A stretch of 64,000 nt of DNA from an uncultured Butyricicoccus sp. (lineage in GTDB: Bacteria; Bacillota; Clostridia; Oscillospirales; Butyricicoccaceae): positions 1 to 64,000 of the forward strand of contig CALWBL010000001.1 in assembly GCA_944376065.1 (NCBI GenBank), read 5' to 3'. Below are positions 45,452 through 54,362 of the stretch, piece by piece. Every line of letters begins with the position of its first letter. Position 1 is the stretch's first letter. Under the pieces are notes generated by a model. The model saw nothing but the letters and a program-made list of their open reading frames with translations. It made no database searches and was not told where the DNA came from. The translations under genes were made by a program, and so were the position numbers.

Positions 45452-46660
45452 TCAGTCCTTTTTCTTATCAAGCTGCAAAAGTCTATCCAGCACAATACCC
45501 GCTAAATCATCCTTTTGCATAAGCTGTAAAGGTTCATGTGTGCCATCACGATAAAGGAGAGTTACAACATTGGTATCATGTGCAAAACCTGCACCCTCAG
45601 TTTTAAGGTTATTTGCCACAAGCATATCACAGTTTTTCTTTTCCAGCTTACTTCTTGAATTATTAAGTAAATCCTCCGTTTCCATAGAAAAGCCACAAAC
45701 TAGTTGATGTTTTTGCCTTTTAGTTCCTATTTCAGCCAAAATATCTGGATTTCGCACAAGTTCAACTGACATATCATTATCTTTTTTCTTTAGCTTTTCA
45801 CCTGCAACATTTGCTGGGCGATAATCACCAACAGCAGCCGATTTAATAACCCAATCTATATTATCAAGTCTTGAAATAACTGCATCGTGCATATCTAAAG
45901 CAGATATCACAGGAACAACCTCCACACCATAAGGAGCATCAAGAGATACTGGACCAGATACTAAAATAACTTTTGCACCACGCATTTGAGCGTTTTGTGC
46001 AATAGCATAGCCCATCTTGCCGGTTGAATGGTTAGAGATGAAACGAACTGGGTCAATGGATTCTCTAGTAGGACCTGCGGTTACAAGAATAGTTTTTCCC
46101 TTTAAATCTTGTTTCATAGCTGCTGCACAGATTTCATGCACTATCTGTTCTGGTTCTGCGAGTTTACCCTTTCCGCTGTCACCACAAGCTAGCCTGCCAC
46201 TTGCAGGCTGAACAAACCTAACACCACGCTTTTCAAGTATACTAATATTTTCCTGAACTACTGGATTTTCGTACATACCAGTGTTCATTGCTGGAGCAAT
46301 AACCATAGGTACTTTTGTCGCCATAAGGGTTGTTGTAACCATATCATCAGCAATTCCATGGGCTGCCTTACCAATAACATTTGCGGTTGCAGGTGCAATA
46401 GCAAACACATCTGCACGTTTTGCGAGAGAAATATGTTCAACCTCCCATGTAAAATCACGAGAAAACATATCAACTACCACACGGTTTCCTGACATGACCT
46501 CAAGTGTAAGCGGAGTTATAAATTCGGTTGCCGATTTTGTCATAATAACAAAAACATCTGCCCCTTTTTTACGCAGTCTTGAAATAATATCAGCCGCTTT
46601 ATATGCAGCTATGCCACCTGTAACGCATAACACAACTGATTTTCCCGAAAGTCCGGTCAT
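45452..46660 (-). CDS. coaBC: Bifunctional phosphopantothenoylcysteine decarboxylase/synthetase
   Basis: CoaBC joins 4'-phosphopantothenate to cysteine and decarboxylates the product in coenzyme A synthesis. The 402-residue protein has the flavin-binding decarboxylase domain (1-185: VTGGIAAYKAADIISRL, catalytic His in FTWEVEHISL, PAMNTGMYENP, ASGRLACGDSGKGKL with the catalytic Cys) and the synthetase domain (190-402: VTAGPTRESIDPVRFISNHSTGKMG, KSAAVGDYRP, LKKKDNDMSVEL). It overlaps rpoZ by 4 bp. Confidence 0.97.
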   Translation of the reverse strand: MTGLSGKSVVLCVTGGIAAYKAADIISRLRKKGADVFVIMTKSATEFITPLTLEVMSGNRVVVDMFSRDFTWEVEHISLAKRADVFAIAPATANVIGKAAHGIADDMVTTTLMATKVPMVIAPAMNTGMYENPVVQENISILEKRGVRFVQPASGRLACGDSGKGKLAEPEQIVHEICAAAMKQDLKGKTILVTAGPTRESIDPVRFISNHSTGKMGYAIAQNAQMRGAKVILVSGPVSLDAPYGVEVVPVISALDMHDAVISRLDNIDWVIKSAAVGDYRPANVAGEKLKKKDNDMSVELVRNPDILAEIGTKRQKHQLVCGFSMETEDLLNNSRSKLEKKNCDMLVANNLKTEGAGFAHDTNVVTLLYRDGTHEPLQLMQKDDLAGIVLDRLLQLDKKKD

Positions 46661-46992
46661 TGCCCATCAACCTCATCAGTGTTTTCATTATCTAAATCCA
46701 TTTCTTCATCGAGGTCGATTTCTTCTACATCTTCGTCCTCGTCATCAAAATCCAGAGTACCCATTTCACGAATCATTGGAATTTCTGGTGTTTCGGTTTT
46801 GGGACCTGGCTTATAAATAATGGTGCCAGCAGCAATTTCATCAAGAGCAAGTTTTACAGCCTTATCAGCAAGTGGTTCACCAGTCTGTTCTGCTTCTTGT
46901 GCAATATCTCTTGCTCTTTGTGCTGCAAGATTTACAAGAAGATAACGGTTACCTACCTTTTTCATAAGGTCATTCATAGATGGTCTTAACAT
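46657..46992 (-). CDS. rpoZ: RNA polymerase omega subunit
   Basis: Omega assists assembly and stability of RNA polymerase. The N-terminal 65 residues carry the signature MLRPSMNDLMKKVGNRYLLVNLAAQRARDIAQ split around KVGNRYLLV, then DKAVKLALDEIAAGTI. The 111-residue length includes an unusually acidic C-terminal tail of about 35 residues (DFDDEDEDVEEIDLDEEMD), longer than in Bacillus. Between gmk and coaBC, as usual. Confidence 0.95.
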   Translation of the reverse strand: MLRPSMNDLMKKVGNRYLLVNLAAQRARDIAQEAEQTGEPLADKAVKLALDEIAAGTIIYKPGPKTETPEIPMIREMGTLDFDDEDEDVEEIDLDEEMDLDNENTDEVDGQ

Positions 46993-47032
46993 AATTTTTT
47001 ACCTCTTTACTGTATATAGATTATTTATTAGC

Positions 47033-47611
47033 TTAATTTTTTTGAACTCTGCATCGTTCCGCTCTAAAAACTGCAAGCAAATCAGCAATCGCACAGTCCA
47101 AATCATCGTTTACAATAATATAGTCGAACTTATCAGCTTGTTTAAGTTCTTCTTTTGCAGTTTCCATGCGAGCTGCAATTTTATCTGTCTGCTCTGTTCC
47201 TCTGCCAACAAGACGTCGTTCAAGTTCTTGCATAGATGGTGGAGCTACAAAAATCATAACTGCATCTGGACGTTTTTCATGAATTTGCATTGCACCCTGA
47301 ACCTCAATTTCAAGCACAACATCGTTGCCCTGCTCTATTTGTTCATTTACTGGCTGCTCAAGTGTGCCATAATAATTTCCTACATATTGTGCATATTCTA
47401 AAAACTCGCTATTTTTTATTTTATCTTCAAATGTTTGCTTGTCCAAGAAATAATAATGTTCACCATGTGTCTCACCTTCTCTTGGTGTTCTCGTTGTTGC
47501 AGACACAGACAAAAACAGTTTTGCATCTTGTTGAAGAACTCTACCTAAAATCGTACCTTTTCCTGTACCAGATGGTCCTGTGAATACATATAACTTCCCC
47601 TTTTTACTCAT
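47033..47611 (-). CDS. gmk: Guanylate kinase
   Basis: Gmk phosphorylates GMP to GDP. The protein from ATG 47611 is 192 residues: P-loop [39 protein letters not shown] (GMP binding), [25 protein letters not shown], and [10 protein letters not shown]. An in-frame ATG at 47692 would add 27 non-conserved residues lying in remA; the chosen start overlaps the remA stop by 8 bp with AGGACAGGA upstream. The order remA-gmk-rpoZ is standard for Firmicutes. Confidence 0.96.
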   Translation of the reverse strand: MSKKGKLYVFTGPSGTGKGTILGRVLQQDAKLFLSVSATTRTPREGETHGEHYYFLDKQTFEDKIKNSEFLEYAQYVGNYYGTLEQPVNEQIEQGNDVVLEIEVQGAMQIHEKRPDAVMIFVAPPSMQELERRLVGRGTEQTDKIAARMETAKEELKQADKFDYIIVNDDLDCAIADLLAVFRAERCRVQKN

Positions 47612-47867
47612 TCCTGTCCTCACCTTCTGACACATTATCTGTACGCCCTGCAATGGTTTCCGGCTGAATTGCAGACAAAATAACATGGTCACTGTCTGTA
47701 ATTAGTACAGCTCTAGTTCGTCTGCCATAACTTGCGTCAATAAGTGCACCTCTATCTCGTGCCTCCTGAATTATACGCTTTATTGGAGCAGATTCCGGAC
47801 TTACAATGGCGATAAGCCTATTTGCAGACACCATATTACCAAACCCGATATTGATGAGTTTCATCAT
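47604..47867 (-). CDS. remA: RemA-family extracellular-matrix regulator (DUF370)
   Basis: RemA is a small DNA-binding protein that activates matrix and osmoprotection genes in Bacillus. The 87-residue sequence has [28 protein letters not shown] and [30 protein letters not shown], in two blocks typical of DUF370. GGAGGGAT precedes two consecutive ATG codons (47867 and 47864); either may be used. Its role in this organism is inferred from the family. Confidence 0.92.
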   Translation of the reverse strand: MMKLINIGFGNMVSANRLIAIVSPESAPIKRIIQEARDRGALIDASYGRRTRAVLITDSDHVILSAIQPETIAGRTDNVSEGEDRNE

Positions 47868-47882
47868 ATCCCTCCACTATTT

Positions 47883-48758
47883 TTATTCAATATTTTGAAT
47901 TTGTTCACGGATTTTTTCAATCTCAGCTTTTAAGGCTATAACATAGTTTGCAAGAATGCTGTCATTTGCCTTAGAACCGATAGTGTTAGCTTCTCTGTTC
48001 ATCTCTTGAACTAGAAAATCAAGTTTTCTTCCGACTGGGTTATTATCACTCAACATACAATCAAGCTGATTTAAATGACTTCTAAGGCGTACAGTTTCCT
48101 CATCAACTGCTGTTTTATCTGCAAAAATAGCAGCCTCCGTTAAAATTCTCTGGGGGTCGACTGTAACATCTTCCAAAATTTCATTCATACGCTTTTCGAG
48201 CTTTTCACGGTAAGCATCTACACGTTCTGGAGAGCGGATTTCTACTTTTTCAACGATTTCCTCTATAGTATGCATGCGATTTCTAATATCTTCAGCTAGT
48301 TTCTCACCTTCCACTTCCCGCATTTTATCAAACTGATTAACAGCCTCACTAAAAACAGCACTAACGCTATTTGTCAAAGCCTCTGCATCAACTTCCACAC
48401 GCTGGCTTACAAGGACATCAGGCATTTTGGCAATGCTCATAACGCTTATATCATCATGCAGATGCAGTGCATCTCTAAGCTCAACAAGCGCATCATAGTA
48501 ACTTTGCGCAAGCTCATGATTTAGTGTAATAGTTGTTTCCTCAGCAGACAAATCAACAATGCTAATATAAATATCAACTTTACCTCTTGAAATTTTACTA
48601 GCAGCAAGCTTCTTAATAGCCTCCTCTAAAAATCCATAGCCACGAGGAGCTTTCACATTAACATCTAAATAACGGTGATTGACTGCACGAAGTTCCACGA
48701 CAATTTCTCTGCCATCTGTCGTTTCCCTTGCTCTGCCATAACCGGTCATGCTTTTCAT
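47883..48758 (-). CDS. YicC-family endoribonuclease
   Basis: A 291-residue YicC-family protein: MKSMTGYGRARETTDGR at the start, EVRAVNHRYLDV-like VELRAVNHRYLDVNVKAPRG, a helical middle (60-210), and the C-terminal DUF1732 block (RLRSHLNQLDCMLSDNNPVGRKLDFLVQEMNREANTIGSKAND). Members cleave RNA and take part in RNA turnover and stress responses. It is the first gene of the long run ending at thiN, 15 bp upstream of remA. Confidence 0.94.
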   Translation of the reverse strand: MKSMTGYGRARETTDGREIVVELRAVNHRYLDVNVKAPRGYGFLEEAIKKLAASKISRGKVDIYISIVDLSAEETTITLNHELAQSYYDALVELRDALHLHDDISVMSIAKMPDVLVSQRVEVDAEALTNSVSAVFSEAVNQFDKMREVEGEKLAEDIRNRMHTIEEIVEKVEIRSPERVDAYREKLEKRMNEILEDVTVDPQRILTEAAIFADKTAVDEETVRLRSHLNQLDCMLSDNNPVGRKLDFLVQEMNREANTIGSKANDSILANYVIALKAEIEKIREQIQNIE

Positions 48759-48795
48759 TTGTTAATCAATCCCTTTCACCCCTATTTTAACACAT

Positions 48796-49299
48796 CTATC
48801 GTTTAAAAAAGATGATAAATAAGGCAATCATTTTGGAAAAAATAATATCGTAAATAATAAACGATACAAAAAATAAAAATACAAGTATAAAAACAGGCTG
48901 ATTTGACAATTTACTACCAAGTACAATTAGCCCCATCTTTAGTATAATCCATAATGCTGCCAAAGCAACAGCAGCATAAAGCATTTTTAAAAGCCATTCA
49001 AGTGGCAAATTATGAAACTGCTCAATTGCATATTTAATGAGCGGATAAATGCCGAAAAATAAAATATATGCAACCGCATATCGTTTTGATGGAACTAAAA
49101 TTAGAGAGAGCAGTGCGGCAGAAATATAGATTATAACTCCAGCTTTTACTTTTCTATGCGAAATCATAACAGCCGGTAAAACTCCTGCACAAATGCAGCC
49201 ACCCCAACCTATTGCCGGCACAGCCGCAGCAATCCAAAGTAGCACAACAGAAAGTGCCGTTAAGAGTCCTTCATATGCAATCTGTGCCGAACTTCTCAC
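48796..49299 (-). CDS. Multi-pass membrane protein after the J-domain gene
   Basis: A 167-residue hydrophobic protein with about five membrane segments (10-30, 32-48, 53-72, 92-118 and 128-160). It starts at GTG directly after the J-domain gene stop (TAAGTG), with GGAGG 9 nt upstream inside the preceding gene, so translation is coupled. No family is recognised with certainty. It ends the DUF5685/J-domain operon. Confidence 0.75.
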   Translation of the reverse strand: MRSSAQIAYEGLLTALSVVLLWIAAAVPAIGWGGCICAGVLPAVMISHRKVKAGVIIYISAALLSLILVPSKRYAVAYILFFGIYPLIKYAIEQFHNLPLEWLLKMLYAAVALAALWIILKMGLIVLGSKLSNQPVFILVFLFFVSFIIYDIIFSKMIALFIIFFKR

Positions 49300-49953
49300 T
49301 TAACACCCGCCTCCACAGCAACTATTACAACAGCAGTTCATACACATCATAGTTGTGCAGCAATCGCACATACTCATAGATGTCATTGGACGATAACCAC
49401 CATAACCCGCACCCATATTGAGCATATTAAGTGCATTTCTATACTCTGGATTGTTAGGCTCCATATCGCATGCTTTCATATAATACATTCTAGCTTCGTC
49501 GTACCAACCTTTGCGATAGTAAATAGTGCCTTTCAAAAAATGCCATTCAGCAGTTTTTGAAGGCTCTCTATTTAAAAGTTCCTCTGCAAGCGCAATGTTG
49601 CCTTTATTTATAGCATCTCTAACCTGGGTATATATTCCTCCGTTAGTGCTGCCATAACTGCTATAGGAACCACTTTGCTGATAGCCACCCCCATATGAAC
49701 CATAACCGCTTTGGTTATAAGTTTTTGATGATGAATCATTTCCAGCAGAACCAGATGCACCACCTGAACTGCGAGCATTCATAATCATATCATACGCTTC
49801 ATTTATTTCCTTCATGCGGGTTTCCGCAAGGTCTGCAAGCGGGTTTCCCACATAATTATCCGGATGAAATTTTCTGGCAAGCTCACGATATGCACGCTTG
49901 ACATCATCATCACTTGTTTGTGGGGTTACGCCAAGCACTTTATAAGGATCCAT
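49300..49953 (-). CDS. J-domain protein with TPR-like segment and Cys-rich tail
   Basis: A 217-residue protein: J domain at 1-65 with the HPD motif in LARKFHPDNYVG (Hsp70 stimulation), a Gly/Ser/Tyr-rich linker (66-105), a TPR-like helical pair (about 110-175, INKGNIALAEELLNREP and ARMYYMKACDMEPNNPEYR), and a tail with ten cysteines in its last 22 residues (CDCCTTMMCMNCCC...). It overlaps the DUF5685 gene by 14 bp. It probably recruits DnaK to a specific client; the tail could bind metal or anchor to membranes through lipidation-like modification, which is speculation. Confidence 0.9.
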   Translation of the reverse strand: MDPYKVLGVTPQTSDDDVKRAYRELARKFHPDNYVGNPLADLAETRMKEINEAYDMIMNARSSGGASGSAGNDSSSKTYNQSGYGSYGGGYQQSGSYSSYGSTNGGIYTQVRDAINKGNIALAEELLNREPSKTAEWHFLKGTIYYRKGWYDEARMYYMKACDMEPNNPEYRNALNMLNMGAGYGGYRPMTSMSMCDCCTTMMCMNCCCNSCCGGGC

Positions 49954-50827
49954 GCCTGTTTTGTCCTCCGTTCGATTGATAAGTTCCGTCTAGTACCTGC
50001 CGAGTTACAAGCGGCATACCAAGACAAATTATATTTTCCATCAGCTCATAGTCCCTTTTGACATCGAGCAGTTGAAATGCATTATAAATATCTACAAGAG
50101 AACGTTCAAGAGTTATTTCTAGCGGTTCTCTTACTTTTGATAAATCTGGTTCATCAAGCCCGAATCTAAGTGCAACCGGATTATATGAACCAGTTTTCAA
50201 ATCATCTTTTAAATCTGCACAAGCATCTATAAGATATATCCATCTTCCAGTATGATAAAAAAGTTGTTTTAAAACTCTAGCTGTGTAATCTGAAAAATCA
50301 TCTGAAACAACGCTTGTTGTAAGTCTTGCAAATGCATCTGCTGGAATATCGAGTGATGCAGTTTTAGATTTTTCAATTTGTGCTAGCTCATAAAGACACT
50401 GACGCATTACTTCGTCTTCTTTTGGATTTTTAGTCTGTGCTTTTTTATATGCATGTTTTGCCATAGTTTTCAATCCGTTAGCAGCTAAACGTTTAACACC
50501 ATGCTCATCTAATATTGTATCTTGTATTTTATGGTAATTGAGCAAAACGCTTAAATCTGCTGCTCGCTCTATGCCTTTATCTTTATTACAGCTTGGTTTT
50601 TTTACAATAGGGCTTGCAACGCATCTTCGATATGTCACATCTGGCTCACTTTCCTCAAGGCTGTTTAACAGCAAGGCCATAAAGGTCATGTCATAGCTTA
50701 AAAACATTGTATTAAAATTTCCGTATTGCTCTCTTATTGCGTGACAAAGGCCACAATACACAGATTTAAAGCGGTCAAGCTCACGCACTTTAAGCTCCGG
50801 TTTTACCGGACGGATAAAACCAAACAT
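49940..50827 (-). CDS. DUF5685-family protein
   Basis: A 295-residue protein matching DUF5685: FGFIRPVKPELKVRELDRFKSVYCGLCHAI at the start, NTMFLSYDMTFMALLL, RRCVASPIVKKPSC, LNYHKIQDTILDE, and a helical C-terminal half (FYHTGRWIYLIDACADLKDDLKTG). The conserved CGLCH cysteines suggest metal or cluster binding. The all-helical character with YDMTF and D-A-x-x-D-x-x-x-D motifs recalls terpenoid-synthase-like folds, but that is only a resemblance. Function is unknown; it heads the operon with the J-domain and membrane proteins. Confidence 0.85.
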   Translation of the reverse strand: MFGFIRPVKPELKVRELDRFKSVYCGLCHAIREQYGNFNTMFLSYDMTFMALLLNSLEESEPDVTYRRCVASPIVKKPSCNKDKGIERAADLSVLLNYHKIQDTILDEHGVKRLAANGLKTMAKHAYKKAQTKNPKEDEVMRQCLYELAQIEKSKTASLDIPADAFARLTTSVVSDDFSDYTARVLKQLFYHTGRWIYLIDACADLKDDLKTGSYNPVALRFGLDEPDLSKVREPLEITLERSLVDIYNAFQLLDVKRDYELMENIICLGMPLVTRQVLDGTYQSNGGQNRHGSL

Positions 50828-51094
50828 TTAAGCTCATCACCCTTGCTTTACATTTTTATCTACCGTATTCACTACATTTTACAAGATTTTTTGAAAAAAA
50901 ACAAGACTGCCTGCAAACAGCTTATACAGGCAGAATATATCTATAAATTATATTTTTATTATTAAAAATTTGATTTATAGAGCATTTTTTTATTTTTTAT
51001 ATAAATTATAAAACTTTTTAAACCATAAAATATGATATACAGTTTTTGCATTTTAAATACGTTTGCAATTTTTTAATCAAATGTTTAAAAAATT

Positions 51095-51505
51095 TTAACC
51101 TTTTTTTATAATAGTGAAAAAAGTCTTACCTTCTTTTTTAACCTTTTTATTATAAAAAACAGAAAAAATTATACCTATAACAATACCTACACAGCCAATA
51201 GCGGTTGCAATTCCTTCTTTCATTCCCGCAAGACTTGCAAGAATAACAAATATAAAAAACATAACAATCGGCATTGTATAAACGATTGCCGCCATTCTCA
51301 AAATTTGTTTATTTTCTCCTTCTATGGTTACAATATCGCCAACTTGTGCATTAGCTTTATTTATAGCAACTGCTTTTATGCGCTCTTGAGGTGCTCCACA
51401 GCCTCCACAGCTCGCACAGTCATGACCACAAGCACTTTGACGCTGAACCTCTATTTCTGCATGTGTATTATCTAAAATCTTCTTTACTAACGCTTTTTGA
51501 ATCAT
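51095..51505 (-). CDS. SoxR-reducing/RseC-family membrane protein
   Basis: A 136-residue RseC/MucC-like protein: N-terminal domain with a cysteine cluster (CGHDCASCGGCG, about 25-36) that may hold an iron-sulfur cluster, then GDIVTIEGENKQIL, and two membrane helices (about 75-95 and 100-118). The family is linked to electron transfer (with Rnf complexes) and redox signalling. It is the last gene of the cdaA operon, 14 bp after the flavoprotein gene, which suggests a redox partnership. Confidence 0.88.
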   Translation of the reverse strand: MIQKALVKKILDNTHAEIEVQRQSACGHDCASCGGCGAPQERIKAVAINKANAQVGDIVTIEGENKQILRMAAIVYTMPIVMFFIFVILASLAGMKEGIATAIGCVGIVIGIIFSVFYNKKVKKEGKTFFTIIKKG

Positions 51506-51519
51506 GCTAAATCCCTCTC

Positions 51520-53112
51520 TTAACCCTCTATTGGGGCATATTGCTCTAAAATACGGCTTGCAGCACGTACACCGTCCACTGCCGCGGACATAATTCCGCC
51601 TGCATAACCTGCACCCTCACCAGTTGGGATAAGACCATGAGCAGTCAGACTATATAAATCTTCGCCACGCACAATGCGAACAGGTGAAGATGTACGAGTT
51701 TCTGGTGCTGTAAGCAATGCATCTTTGTCGTCGAATCCACGAATTTTACGACCAAATATTCTGATACCTATTTTGAGCTGTTCAGTCACAAAATCAGGCA
51801 AACAATCAGCAACTCTGCCATATTCTACACCTATTGGATATGTTGGCTTAACCTCTCCGCAGCTTTTGCTTCTCCGGTTTTCAAAAAAGTCTGCAACCTT
51901 TTGGCATGGTGCTTTATATCCTCCGGTTGTTAAAAATGCTGCTCGCTCGATTTTTCGCTGAAAATCTATCCCACTAAGCGGTGTTCCATCTGCAAAATCT
52001 GACGGGTCAACCGACACAGCAAGTGCAGAGTTTGCATTAATCCCGTTTCTTGCATGATAGCTCATACCATTTGTAACAACTGTATTTTGCTCGCTTTGAG
52101 CTGCTACCACATGACCTCCTGGACACATACAAAATGAATAACATGCTCTATTATTTTCTCTATGTGACAAATTATATTCAGCTGGTGGGAGTTTTAATTT
52201 ATCTGCTGCATTGCCATAAAGTGCATGGTTAATCTTATTTTGCAAGTGCTCAATGCGAACACCCACAGAAAAAGGTTTTGGCTCAAGATAAATACCATCC
52301 TTGTTTAACATCTTAAATGTATCTCTTGCGCTATGACCGATTGCAAGCACGGCCTGCTGGCAAACAATCTCACCCTTTTCAGTTTGGATACTAACAAGTG
52401 AACCATTTTGTGTATTTATTCCTGTCAGTGATGTTCTAAACTTAACATCACCACCAAGGCGTATAATCTCCTCGCGCATAGCACGAACAACATTTTTTAA
52501 AACATCAGTGCCTATATGCGGTTTTGCTTGTGTACAAATTTCCTTTGGTGCTCCAAATCTTACAAGGATTTTTAAAACCTCATCACAGCGGCTGTCGTTT
52601 ATTCTTGTTGTGAGTTTGCCATCTGAGTATGTGCCCGCTCCTCCCTCACCAAACTGAATATTGGAGTTAACATCTAATGAGCCACCATTATAGAAGTCGT
52701 CAACTCGTTTGTCGCGCTCATCAATTTTGTCACCGCGCTCAATGACAATAGGTGCATAACCATATTTTGCAAGAATATATGCAGCAAATAAACCTGCTGG
52801 TCCAAAGCCTATGACCACTGGTCTATTTTTCAGTTTTTCTTTGCCAATGACTGGTTTAAACTCATCAGCCTTACGAAAACGTATTTGTGGGTCGTTTAGT
52901 TGCTCTGCTAATCTTTGTTCGTTTTCTATTCCCTCAAGAACAACTGTATAAACCTGAGTAATTCTGCCCCGTCTGGCGTCAATAGAAACGCGATAAACAA
53001 AAGCCTCTTTAACTTTTGTATGCGAAATCTTACAGCGTTTGTAAGCCTCATCTATTGCTGCATATTGCGGCTCACCAAACGGCAAACGTATACCTGATAC
53101 ATAGATACTCAA
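51520..53112 (-). CDS. FAD-dependent oxidoreductase (COG2509 type)
   Basis: A 530-residue flavoprotein. It has an N-terminal alpha/beta domain (1-90), a Rossmann motif VVIGFGPAGLFAAYILAKYG (about 97-116) with VIERG, FGEGGAGTYSDGKLTTRI, LAIGHSARDTF, FCMCPGGHVVAAQSE, and the closing LIPTGEGAGYAGGIMSAAVDG. The pattern matches uncharacterised FAD-dependent dehydrogenases of COG2509, often found near cdaA-cdaR in Clostridia. The substrate is unknown. It overlaps cdaR by 4 bp. Confidence 0.9.
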   Translation of the reverse strand: MSIYVSGIRLPFGEPQYAAIDEAYKRCKISHTKVKEAFVYRVSIDARRGRITQVYTVVLEGIENEQRLAEQLNDPQIRFRKADEFKPVIGKEKLKNRPVVIGFGPAGLFAAYILAKYGYAPIVIERGDKIDERDKRVDDFYNGGSLDVNSNIQFGEGGAGTYSDGKLTTRINDSRCDEVLKILVRFGAPKEICTQAKPHIGTDVLKNVVRAMREEIIRLGGDVKFRTSLTGINTQNGSLVSIQTEKGEIVCQQAVLAIGHSARDTFKMLNKDGIYLEPKPFSVGVRIEHLQNKINHALYGNAADKLKLPPAEYNLSHRENNRACYSFCMCPGGHVVAAQSEQNTVVTNGMSYHARNGINANSALAVSVDPSDFADGTPLSGIDFQRKIERAAFLTTGGYKAPCQKVADFFENRRSKSCGEVKPTYPIGVEYGRVADCLPDFVTEQLKIGIRIFGRKIRGFDDKDALLTAPETRTSSPVRIVRGEDLYSLTAHGLIPTGEGAGYAGGIMSAAVDGVRAASRILEQYAPIEG

Positions 53113-54362
53113 CTTCCTGTATTCTCCTCCTCTTTTGGCATAACCACTACCCCTAAAGTTGGGTTTTCAGTTAAGATTTTAACACCGCTTACATCACATG
53201 AAATTTGGCAAGGTACTTCATGTGTACCAACTTCCAGTGTTGACGAGTCAACCGTTACAGTTACATGTAAATTTTCCTGAGTTATATTTGCCATAATATT
53301 AGCTTTACCCTCTATTTCAACATCTAGTGAGGATTTTTCTAAATAAACTTGATTTTTATTTTCTGCTGTGTTTGTATCTGATAGCCTTACATCTGTAACT
53401 GTTAATGTACGAGTTATACCATCTTTCATAGTGAGCTTAACCCTTGCTTGTTTTGCTTCACCCTCCATAAGTTTCACACCATCAGGTAATTTTATTGTGA
53501 ATGTATGTTCTTCACCGTCTGCACCTACATTAGATAAATCGATAGTGCCAAGGCTTATTGAGTTTATGTCAGAAAGGGCATCTTCCTTTCCATAAATCCT
53601 AACCTCAGTTGGTGCGATTGTTGCTGTAACCAAATCTTTGTTTAACGTTGGAGAAGATACCAGTGTAACATTAAGTGGTACAGTCTTAACTTGGTTTAGA
53701 CCAACGGTTACATCAAGCGTTTCCTTTTCAGGCTTTACAAATTCTGAATCAACCAAAGCATCATCTTTAGTATAAAGAGCAACTCTGCAAGTCTGGGCTT
53801 TGTTTTTAGTGATATTCTCCAAATTTACTGTAAGAAGTGCATGGTCAACAGTGTTTACAACGCTTTCAGCCCCTGTAATATTTATGGCATCTTGACTTGG
53901 TGAAAGGTTATCAATAAGCTGATTTTCGCCAAGAGTATTCATTGTAGTGACCTCAACAGGTACCTCTTTTGTTATAATGTTTTCAACGGTTATTTGCAGT
54001 CTCCTAGGCTGAAATGATACAGATTCAATAGTTTTTTGCACAGAAATACCAGGCTGTATATAGTAAACCCCAGCCTCCTGAATATTTGATAAGTCTACCT
54101 GAGCCACAATATCAGATGCGGTAAGATTTGCCATATCTTTACTTGTGCCTGTTACTTTTAATGTTATTTTTGCTTGTTCAGTATTGACCATCATAAGTCC
54201 ACGTTCTGCTAGTGCCTCTGTTCCTATTTCTTGCACTGTTTGGTTAGCGAATGTCTGAGTTTTGATTGGATTCTCAGATAAAAGCACAAACGACCATAGG
54301 AAAATTGCTATAATCAAAGATAATATTTTCAAAAAAACATTATGTTCTTTCAAGAAATTCAT
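53109..54362 (-). CDS. cdaR: CdaA regulator CdaR (YbbR domains)
   Basis: CdaR is a membrane-anchored extracellular protein that controls the diadenylate cyclase CdaA. The 417-residue protein has an N-terminal TM segment (ILSLIIAIFLWSFVLLSE, about 13-30) and four YbbR-type beta repeats, each with a pattern like PVEVTT...I.GAESVVNTVDHALLTVNL and APTEVRIYGKEDAL. It overlaps cdaA by 4 bp, matching the conserved cdaA-cdaR pair; glmM is not next to it here. Confidence 0.94.
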   Translation of the reverse strand: MNFLKEHNVFLKILSLIIAIFLWSFVLLSENPIKTQTFANQTVQEIGTEALAERGLMMVNTEQAKITLKVTGTSKDMANLTASDIVAQVDLSNIQEAGVYYIQPGISVQKTIESVSFQPRRLQITVENIITKEVPVEVTTMNTLGENQLIDNLSPSQDAINITGAESVVNTVDHALLTVNLENITKNKAQTCRVALYTKDDALVDSEFVKPEKETLDVTVGLNQVKTVPLNVTLVSSPTLNKDLVTATIAPTEVRIYGKEDALSDINSISLGTIDLSNVGADGEEHTFTIKLPDGVKLMEGEAKQARVKLTMKDGITRTLTVTDVRLSDTNTAENKNQVYLEKSSLDVEIEGKANIMANITQENLHVTVTVDSSTLEVGTHEVPCQISCDVSGVKILTENPTLGVVVMPKEEENTGS

